NCBI GenBank assembly: GCA_021397845.1
Contig: CM038038.1
Coordinates: forward strand, 61,932,748 to 61,996,747
Length of the DNA stretch: 64,000 nt
DNA from: Areca catechu
Lineage: Eukaryota > Streptophyta > Magnoliopsida > Arecales > Arecaceae
Direction of reading: 5' to 3'
The position numbers and the translations under genes were made by a program. Of this stretch, positions 55,845 to 64,000 are shown in pieces (position 1 is the first letter of the stretch; the number at the start of each line of letters is the position of its first letter). Under the pieces are notes generated by a model. It had not been told where the DNA came from, did not search any database, and saw only the letters and a program-made list of their open reading frames with translations.

Positions 55845-58529
55845 CTAAAGCCAATCAGAAGAGTATCTAATATCCATTTCCCTTTTACAATAGTCGAACT
55901 CTTTTATTCCGAGGGCTTTAGTGAAAGGGTCGGCCAGATTTTCTTTTCCATCGATCTTCAGTAGATTGATGTCGTCTCGTTCAACGATCTCTCGTACGAG
56001 GTGGTAGCACCGCAGGATGTGCTTGGTGCGGTGATGAGCTTTAGGCTCCTTAGCTTGAGCAATGGCTCCAGTGCTGTCACAGTACACCGGAACAGGACCA
56101 TCTAGGGAAGGTGCCACCCCTAGCTCTCCAAGGAACTTCCGCAACCACACAGCTTCCTTTGCTACATCTGATGCTGCAATATATTCTGCTTCGCATACCG
56201 AGTCTGCAACAGTTGCCTGCTTGGAACTTTTGCAGCAGATCGCTCCTCCGTTCAGGATAAATACAAACCCTGACACACTCTTGCTATCATCTCTATCCGA
56301 CTGGAAACTGGAGTCAGAGTACCCCACAAGTTTCAAGTCAGGTTCTCCATAAATCAGCCATTGGTCTTTAGTATTTCTCAAATACTAAAGGATGGACTTA
56401 ACCACATTCCAATGCGCCTCACCTGGGTCAGACTGGTATCTGCTCACTACTCCTAGTGAGTATGCCACGTCTGGTCTAGTACAAGTCATAGCATACATGA
56501 TAGAGCCTACTGCAGAAGCATAAGGTACTCTACTCATGCGCTCTCTTTCCTCAGGAGTTGTCGCATAATCCTTCTTGGAAAGAGTAATTCCAGAACCTAT
56601 CGGGAGATAGCCTTTCTTGGAATTTTCCATGCTGAACCGTTTCAGCATGATGTCAATGTACATAGACTGGGATAGTCCCAAAAGCTTCTTAAATCTATCT
56701 CTATAGATTTTCATACCTAGTATGTAAGAAGCTTCATCCAAGTCCTTCATGGAGAACTGAGATGATAACCAGACCTTTATTCCTTACAATGCTGCGACAT
56801 CATTCCCGATTAAGAGAATGTCGTCAACATACAGTACTAGGAATACAATCATAGAACCATTAACCCATTTATAGATGCACGGTTCTTCTCCGTTCCTAAC
56901 GAAGCCGTACGATTTGATACACCTATCAAACCTTAAGTTCCAACTTCGAGATGCTTACTTGAGTCCATAAATGGACCTCTGCAACTTGCATACTTTTGAT
57001 TCATCTGTGGATGTGAACCCTTCAGGCTGTATCATATACACCTCCTCTTCCAGTTCCCCATTTAGAAAAGCGGTTCGGACATCCATCTGCCATATCTCGT
57101 AATCAAAATATGTTGCCAAAGCAAGCATGATCCGAATGGACGTGAGCATTGCCACAGGAGAGAAAGTCTCGTCATAATCGATACCATATCGTTGATGATA
57201 CCCCTTGGCAACCAGACGGGCTTTATAGGTCTGTACCTTCCCATCTGCGCCCCTTTTCCTCTTGAAGATCCATTTACACCCGATGGATTTTATTCCTTCA
57301 GGCGGATCAACCAATGTCCAAACATTGTTGATTTCCATGGACTCCATTTCGGATCGCATGGCTCCAAGCCATGCCTCAGAGTCAGATCTCTGAAGTGCAT
57401 CCATATAAGTGATCGGATCCTCATTGTTCTCATCGAGCTCAATGGGATCGCCGTCCCGGACCAAGAAACCGTAGTATCTGTCCGGTTGACGCGGTATTCT
57501 ACCGGATCTCCTAATGGGTTCTGGGTGTGATTCAATCATAGCCGGTTCTACGATGTCCTTAGAGTGTGTAGGTTCTTCTATTGGCTGAACTTCATCAAGT
57601 TCAATCTTAGAGGCTATAGTTCCTTCTCCAAGGAACTCCTTTTCCAAAAAGATAGCTCTAAGAGGAACGAACACCTTTTGTTCATTCTCCAAGTAGAAGA
57701 AATACCCTTTGGTTTCCTTAGGATAACCAACAAATAAACACCGATCAGACCTAGGACCAAGTTTGTCTGAGTCTAAACGCTTTACGTAAGCCGGACAACC
57801 CCAGACCCGAAGGTGTGAGATTGATGGTTTACGTCCATGCCACATCTCATACGGAGTGGAGACAACATATTTAATTGGAACATTATTTAATAAGTAACAG
57901 GCTGTCTGAAGCGCATATCCCCAAAAGGATAGCGGCAGAGTTGCAAAGCCCATCATGGATCGAACCATGTCCAACAAGGTTCGATTCCTCCTTTCGGACA
58001 CACCATTCAACTGTGGTGTTCCTGGAGGAGTCCACTGAGAGAGAATTCCATTCTCCTCAAGATATGTCAAAAAAGCACTAGATAAATATTCGCCATCTCG
58101 ATCAGATCGAAGGGTTTTAATACTTTTTCCAGTTTGCTTTTCTACTTCATTATGGTATCGTTTGAACATTTCAAACGACTCAGACTTATGTCTCATTAAA
58201 AAGACATAACCGAATCTTGAAAAGTCGTCTGTAAAAATGAAATATTTGTATCCTCCTCTAGCACTAACTGTCATCGGTTCACATACATCAGTATGTATAA
58301 GACTTAGAAGTTCTGTAGCTCGTTCACCTTTTCCAGTAAAAGGTGACTTGGTCATTTTACCAAGTAAACAGGATTCACAAGTGGGCAGTGATTCAGAATC
58401 ACTGACCTCGAGGAGTCCATCTCCTCGCATCTTGTTTATCCTATTTTGGTTAATATGACCTAGCCTACAGTGGCAAAGATACAAATCGTTGACATTATCT
58501 AACCTTGGGCGTTTGCTAGAAGTGTACAT
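55845..58529 (-). pseudogene. pol: Copia-C integrase-RT-RNase H, three stops
   Basis: One frame runs through the whole region with stops at 56952-56954, 56785-56787 and 56382-56384. From the N-terminus: HHCC zinc region (CHCRLGHINQ...CESCLLGK, residues about 18-60), DDE core (LIHTDVCEP, LRSDRDGEYLS, VSERRNRTLLD, to about 190), FLGYP-like FVGYPKE, then RT (KWIFKRKRGADGKV, KARLVAKGYHQRYGIDY, MDVRTAFLNGELEEEVYM, SIYGLK), an intact YVDD at 56820-56831 and the RNase H signature (SDSSFQSDRDDSKSVSGF, VCEAEYIAASD, HHRTKHI). It ends near the LTR (RYSSDWL). All catalytic motifs appear intact; only the stops disable it. Confidence 0.92.
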
Positions 58530-59179
58530 ACACTAACAGGCCTTGATAGTACGTATATGCCATTATTTAATCTAGCTTTCATTATAATAGAGTTATTTAA
58601 AATAACATTGCAAAAATCTTCTTTTATTGATAGTTCAAAACCACAACTGTCCAAAAGGCCTACAGAGATTATGCTCATAATGAAACTAGGACAATAGTGA
58701 CGATCGACTAGTTCGACAGTACAAGACTCAAAGACAAGACGCAAGACTCCGACCGCCAGTACTGGAACACGATTTCCATTCCCGACGCTCAGAAACTGTT
58801 CTCCATCTTCAAATCTTCTGCTAACTTGAAGTCCCTGTAACGAATTACAAACATGAATTGGACTACCAGAATCCAATACCCAGTTAGCAGTATCAACAAT
58901 TGAGTAATTACAAGGTTTTATCATATAAATACCTTTTTCAGCAGACTTCTGCTTTCTTGGCCTGTTCGGATCAAGGGACGCAATATAAAGAGGACAGTTT
59001 CTCTTCCAGTGTCCCTTCTTCTTGCAGTAGAAGCACTCTGCAGAAGACTGATCAGCCTTATACTTCCTGGTCTGACTAGGGCCAGGAGCATTCTGCACTT
59101 TCTTTCCCTTCTTATTTATTTTCTTCTTCCCTTTCTTAAAGGGACGACGACCTCTACTACCTCCCACTAAATTCACCAC
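58499..59179 (-). pseudogene. pol: Copia-C Gag end (zinc knuckle) and protease
   Basis: This is a 226-codon open stretch on the minus strand. It starts in the basic Gag tail (GGSRGRRPFKKGKKK), carries the CX2CX4HX4C knuckle CFYCKKKGHWKRNC and, 65 residues later, the protease active site WVLDSGSPIHVC with intact DSG. It closes with the LNNGIYVL pre-integrase phrase. Frameshifts separate it from gag (near 59180) and from integrase (near 58515). Confidence 0.9.
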
Positions 59180-59814
59180 CCCTTATTCAGTTGGTGGTCT
59201 TTCTCGAAAGTCTGCAGCAACCCCAAAAGACCATGATAGTTGACTGCAGGCTTGTTCATTCTATAATGATCGAGAAAATCAAGATAGGAGGAGGGAAGAG
59301 AATTCAGGATCGCATCCTTGCCGAGCTACTCGTGCAAGGGGCATCCGAGTTTGCCCAGTTTTTCAATCAGCTCGATCATGTACAATACATGATCAGTGAC
59401 TGAACCGCCATTCGATATCTTGGAGTTATAGATGGCACAAGACACTTTGTACCGTTCTACATCATCCGGGGTGCAGAAGGATTCCTTCAACTTTTGAAGG
59501 ATTTCATCAGGTTGGGCCTCCTCGAATTTTCGAGTGAACTCGTCGTTCATCGCCGCTAGCATAATGCAACGGACAGTAGTCCGATCAGAGACCCACTTCA
59601 GATAAGCATCTCTGACCGCACTCCGTGCATTAGCGGGAGGGATTTCAGGTGCCGGATCCATTAACACATACAGGATCCGTTCGTGCTCTAGAACTATTCT
59701 CAACTTTCGATACCAACTATCGAAGTTGTGACCCTTTAACTTCTCGTTATCGAAGTTGTGACCCTTTAACTTCTCGTTATCGAGAAGTGACCAGAGCGAT
59801 AAATTGGAAGACAT
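59180..59814 (-). pseudogene. gag: Copia-C gag, N-terminal part
   Basis: ATG at 59814 on the minus strand (MSSNLSLWSLLD). The Gag domain reads NFDSWYRKLRIVLEHE, DRTTVRCIMLAAMNDEF, MIELIEKLGKLGCPLHE, then a TAG at 59326-59328. The same frame continues with LPSSYLDF-like and LLQTFEKDHQLNKG text before a shift near 59180. Ten residues (DNEKLKGHNF) are duplicated in tandem near the N-terminus. Confidence 0.9.
59719..59778. repeat. 30-bp tandem duplication in Copia-C gag
   Basis: 59719-59748 and 59749-59778 are identical on the plus strand (ATCGAAGTTGTGACCCTTTA start). It adds ten in-frame residues. Confidence 0.9.
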
Positions 59815-60389
59815 CTGAAAAGAAAATAAGACCTATTAGTATATGAATTAATAAATTAACCAAAAGACTTGGACTTTAGTCTAAAGGTTTCTCCCACTAA
59901 TTTTTCAGATTGGTAGCCTCTAACTCCAATCCGTGAAAACACTTTTTCAAGTGGGTACTGAAATCCAATAGGCCACACATGAGCCCGACTATGGCCGGCT
60001 CACCCATACGAGCCTAAAGGTAGGTTCGTAAACCAATTATTTCTCTAAACAATTTTCAGTATTTTATTTTGCCCCAGAGAACACCCCAATCGGCCTAGGG
60101 GCCTCCTATTGCGGGTCTCTAGTTAGGTACAACCATTAAAATGACTAATCCAATGCTTCCAGCTAACTAAAGACCAAGCCCGACTATGGCCGGCCCACCT
60201 GGTCCCGTTAAGGAGGTTGCACTGAACCATCATCGATCAGATAGAAATTCCAGTCACCGGATGTACACCCGTTCTATGGAACTGCCGATGCACACCAAGC
60301 TAGTGGACACATTTCTATCCAACTTAATGGGAGGCTAAGACACTGTCAACTCATTGACTTAGTCTTTTTAAGGACCTAATAATTTTAGA

Positions 60390-60428
<39 letters not shown>

Positions 60429-61348
60429 GTTGTGACAGAAGATGAAGGTAAGGACATGGATCATCCTCCCACTGAATCAATCAGATTCCAGGAGGGTTGA
60501 ACTAAATCAACAATTGATCCATGGGCACCTATTGATCAGTCAGATCGATCAACCTGGGTGACATGGGTTAACTCGAGTCATTGAGCTTTTCCAATCAGTT
60601 CTGGTCGACTCGAATAGCCAGGTAGGTGAGATCATGGGTGAGTATCCGCCATTAACCATCTTTCCTAGACACCAACCAAGTTGGCCAGGAAAGAGGTAGC
60701 CTCATACAACCATGATCACAAATGCCAAACCTACCTCGACACCAGTCGGTTTACCAGACTCGATTAGACTAGCCTAAAGACTCGGGCATCCACTGAGCCA
60801 CTAATTGGATCCATTTTAGATGAACGGATCAACTAATCTGACTATTAGATAGTTCTAAAGAAAGACCTTAAACAACTTTTGTTTAATCTTCTTTTAATCC
60901 GGTTCAACTAAACTTAGGTCTAACCTAGTGATGGACCCAACTAATCAGCTAACCCAATTAACCCAATTTGGCTTATGCAAATTTTATTAGATTTCATAAA
61001 CCTAAAAAATTTTATTAAGCCAAATACTTAATTAAAACATTTTTAATTAAGTCTCTATGTAAAACAATTTTACATCTTAAATTATGCATCATATCTAGAT
61101 TTATACTTTTATAAATATTATATGACCCAAATAACAAAATTATAAATCATGCCAAAATTATAATTTTAATTTCTTTTTGATTTCCTTAAAGGATCCTTCT
61201 GAAGAGGCCAACACAGACGAACCGCATCGTGTCAAAGACACACGGCCATGGTGAAGGTCTCAACTAGGTTCCTAAAAGTACTCTCTAATCCCAAGATTAA
61301 ACAATTTAATCTACTATACATGCATCAAGATATGTTACACTAGAACCT
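59815..61348 (-). other. Copia-C leader between primer site and gag
   Basis: This is a 1.5-kb non-coding leader. It contains a run of 33 T (plus strand) at 60393-60425 and repeated phrases CCCGACTATGGCCGGC(T/C)CACC near 59981 and 60179. No ORF. Similar style to 18412-19546. Confidence 0.8.
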
Positions 61349-61361
61349 GGCTCTGATACCA
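61349..61361 (-). promoter_or_regulatory. Copia-C tRNA-iMet primer binding site
   Basis: GGCTCTGATACCA on the plus strand is a perfect primer-site complement, one base from the 5' LTR. Confidence 0.9.
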
Positions 61362-61362
61362 C

Positions 61363-63749
61363 TGAAAGTAAAAAATGTGGTTGCAGGTGCCTACGCTAAG
61401 CATGCAACAGCATAGAAAATAGGTAAGTATTTTAAAATATTTTTAATAAATGCAGAAAATACCTACTCCGCACAGGATCTAGCATATGTAAGATGCATGT
61501 ATTGGCATGATACAGGACATATAATATTTATAAATATTTTAATAAATCTACACATGCACCGAAAATAAAACCCAAAAACATACCTTATTCCCAGCAGGAA
61601 TATGTCTGGGATAAACCTGGAATAGACTGGAATAACTGGAATAAAGTTATTCCAGTCGTCTTCCACCTAGGGCTGAAAACTGGGCTTCCGAAAAGTCCCC
61701 GGAATGCCACCTTCCGGACCTCCGATCGCTCCCAAATTTGAGCTGTAGATTCTTAAGGAAGTCCTCTTCGATTTGGAACTGGTTTCTGCAAGAAAAACTA
61801 AGCCAATAAATCATAAAATTTTGTCAAAGTCTGCTGTGCGAAAATGTCAGCAGAACAGAGTAGCTGTCTTTGTCGTTGGATTTCAGGCAACTGGAGCGAT
61901 CCCGGCTTGCGTGGTTTTCTCCCAGGAGTAGAAGAATACTCCCTCTAGAGGGGAGACACACCCGGGGCTCTCCGATCCCTCTCCACGCGCGGTGCTAGCC
62001 GCCGGAAGATGGTTCACGGTCACAGGTTGCTGCAGCAAAACAAAATTGCTGCAGCAGGGATTTTTGAGCACTCAAATGGTGGGAAGAATCTTGGTTTCTC
62101 TCCCTCACAATACTCCCAAAACCAGCCCTCAAGGAGTACTAGGACAGCACAAAAAATTTCCCTCTCAAATGGTGAAACCCTTCTTCTCATGGTGAGAAGA
62201 CAACCCACGGCTGAAACTTTCAAGCTAAAAAAAAAAAAACTCTGGAACACTGCTTTGGGTTGCACTTGGTTTATATAAGCTATAAGAGAGAGAGTGTGGG
62301 AGAGGGAGAGACGGGAGGTGAAAAGAGCCATCGGTTAATCACTCATTAACAAGCCTTTAAACCCATTTACCAGCCATTAGAAGAGAATAATGGAACGGGT
62401 GGAGGCAGGAGAAAACGCCATTGTTTGTTTCTTTTGGCCTTCCAGCGATAGGAATTCTAGCAAATAACCATGTAAATGGTTGAAGGGGTAAATACTGGTT
62501 CAATAAACCAGTTCAAACCAAATATTTAATCCTTGGTTCAATCCTATTAAACCAATTTGGTTCAAACCCATTGGTTCAATTAACCAACGGTGGTTCAATC
62601 CAATTGAACCTGGTCCAACCCTAATCAAAATTAGGCTAATTGGTTCACAACCAATTGGAGGCCGAAACAAACTCCGAATCAGTTCAAAACTAATTCAGAA
62701 AAAACCTGGCACAGTCCTGATCAACCCGGAACAATGTCCGATTGACACAGACAAGTGCAATATGGGAAAAACGAGTGCTCAAAAATACTGTGACCATGAA
62801 ACCGAGACGATTCCCAATCATAATCGGTATCCGGATCAGAGAGTTATCCTCTGTGGCGTGTGACCTCATAGGTTCGAACCTAAATGGTAGCACTAGAACA
62901 ATTCTAGTACCAGCACAGGAAACCATCTAGCAATGGATCCCGGCATCCGGATAGGTCGAAGATGCGGGAGCAAACTATCGAACCTCTGGCATATGGTTAC
63001 CGTATAATTCATCCCTTTGACCTTTAATGCTCAGGACGACTGAGATTGGGCTGCCAACCCAGACTGAGTCAGTCGACTACGTGTCTCAACCTCACAAGCC
63101 CAGTGACTCTTCACTAGTGCTACCCCGGCCGAGGATTTGCTAAATTGAGATACTGCGAGACATTCAATCCAAACTGTTTGGATAGGTCAATTCCATCTTG
63201 GTCCATCACTGCTCCACAAGTACTTGCCTGTACCCAGAAACCTTCCATCACCGGATTAAAAATCCGGGTAGTTCGGCACCAAAGCACAGGGAGTTGCATG
63301 CAAGCTACCGTAATGACCTTAGGTCAGAGGGACACTTATACCCATATCCAATCGTGAGTATCCCTTTGGCAGAAAGGGACTGCACAGAGTCACGTTCAAC
63401 GAGATATCACATATATCCCACTTGTAGATCACATCAGTGTCACCACACTCATTTGGTCAAGAGGACAACCAAACGATGTAAACTACAACAACCTATACTT
63501 GATATATTGCCGTCCAGTACAATATATCCTTTGGTTGTGAACAGGGTTTAAGGACCACTCGATACATCCTCTCTGTATCAAAATTAGTGTAGTCCTAAGG
63601 ACTTCATCACATGAAAAGAGTTCTCTTAAGAAAATATAATATGTGATGAGCTGCCAAAAATAATATTTTATTAATTCATTGAAAAAGTACAATACTTAGC
63701 ACAACCGCCTACAACCCAGGCGATTGGCTTTGGGACACAATTCCCAACA
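61363..63749 (-). repeat. Copia-C 5' LTR
   Basis: Same length as the 3' LTR. In the first 145 bases six differences are seen, all transitions; in a 160-base stretch near 63360-63518 only one. Confidence 0.93.
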
Positions 63750-63754
63750 CCGAG

Positions 63755-64000
63755 GCTGCCCACGGACGAGGTCGGGAGGAGCCGTAGCTTGGTGGCGAGC
63801 CTCCCGCCAGTGAACTTGGCACCGGCTTGGGCGAAAGTCGGAGGCCATGGAGCGGGCGGAGTGAGCCGGGGCCGACCGCGGGCGAGGTCGGGAGGAGCCG
63901 GAGGCACCGGATTTCGAAGGTGAGCCTCCTGCGGGCGAACTTGGCATCGGCTTGGGCGGAAGCCAGAGGCACCAGAGCGGGTGGAGGCGAGCTGGGGTCG
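63755..64000 (-). repeat. 5' LTR of the LARD-like element, continuation
   Basis: GC-rich repeat units resume after the CCGAG duplication and match the 44994-45250 array. The LTR runs off the window. Confidence 0.8.

Larger units (their letters stand above)
53445..63749 (-). mobile_element. Copia-C: full-length Ty1/copia element on the minus strand
   Basis: LTRs 53445-55831 and 61363-63749 are each 2387 bp and read TGTTGGGAATTG...TTTTTACTTTCA on the minus strand. CCGAG flanks the element (53440-53444, 63750-63754). It has a perfect primer site, a long leader, gag, protease, integrase, RT, RNase H and a polypurine tract. The LTRs differ by a few percent in the pieces I compared, mostly transitions. 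It is the youngest-looking large insertion, yet gag and pol hold stops and shifts. It is not a Sirevirus: there is no third ORF and pol ends right at the LTR. Confidence 0.93.
42930..64000 (-). mobile_element. GC-rich LARD-like LTR element on the minus strand (right end beyond window)
   Basis: Two long similar blocks, 42930-46032 and 51368-53444 plus 63755-64000, are its 3' and 5' LTRs. In the minus sense the 5' LTR ends ATAACA, followed by GA and TTGGCGCGCCAGGTA, a primer-site-like start (51351-51365). The 3' LTR begins at 46032 after a tract GGAGTGGGGGAA. A TATATTAAAG box on the minus strand is kept in both LTRs (43531-43550, 51971-51986). The interior (46033-51367, less a solo LTR) encodes no gag or pol, hence non-autonomous. 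The right terminus and target duplication are outside the window. Confidence 0.75.

Noticed and set aside
61349..61361. tRNA-Met fragment
   Set aside because: Only 12-13 bases match, at LTR borders in every element: primer binding sites, not tRNA genes.

Overview
The window is plant nuclear DNA made almost entirely of nested LTR retrotransposons, with two small DNA transposons and about 1.1 kb of low-copy-looking sequence. Nothing in it looks bacterial, organellar or like an intact host gene. The retroelement lineages (Sirevirus-type Ty1/copia with a third ORF, a second Ty1/copia lineage with 2.4 kb LTRs, Ty3/gypsy with a chromodomain-like tail) and tRNA-iMet-type primer sites indicate an angiosperm. 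A monocot with a repeat-rich genome, such as a palm, is my guess from general impression only.

Layout. (1) 1-18411: the 3' end of a Ty3/gypsy element (integrase tail 822-1337, 3' LTR 1364-2137 plus 17655-18411). Its LTR is split by a complete but dead Sirevirus, Sire-1 (2138-17649, TSD AATTT). Sire-1 is itself split by a 1.6 kb solo LTR (7970-9632, TSD TTGAT), which landed inside the RT catalytic motif, and by a gag-pol-less LTR element (10429-12834, TSD CCATT). (2) 18412-22096: leader and LTR of a minus-strand copia remnant. (3) 22097-39009: a second Sirevirus, Sire-2 (TSD CCTTG), whose 5' LTR is split 31 bp from its start by a gag-only Sire derivative, Sire-B (22128-27909, TSD ATAAT/ATAAC). 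(4) 39015-42929: a hAT remnant (39473-40706, TSD GTTGCAGG), a Mutator-like non-autonomous element (40757-41797, TSD GTAATAATAT) and a low-copy stretch. (5) 42930-64000: a very GC-rich minus-strand LTR element without gag-pol (LARD-like, about 3.1 kb LTRs). It contains a second copy of the same solo LTR (47717-49303, TSD AAGTG), and its 5' LTR is split by a minus-strand copia, Copia-C (53445-63749, TSD CCGAG), with two LTRs of 2387 bp each.

The retroelement genes work, or once worked, as replication modules: Gag (coat, zinc knuckle), protease, integrase, reverse transcriptase, RNase H, and in the Sireviruses an extra coiled-coil ORF3. All copies carry stops, frameshifts or changed catalytic residues, many of them C-to-T or G-to-A type. 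The gag-only and empty elements would have needed proteins from other copies.

The most interesting structures are non-coding. These are arrays of 10-bp palindromes in the Sire-B LTRs, differing by one 22-bp unit between its two LTRs; arrays of a DRE/CRT-like core in the Sire-1 and Sire-2 LTRs that recur upstream of ORF3; an inverted repeat that encloses the polypurine tract in all three Sire elements; a tandem set of LTR-end/primer-site units at one solo LTR; and a copia-leader fragment carried inside Sire-B. All boundaries were read by eye from repeat alignment, TG/CA ends and duplicated flanks. No database search was possible.
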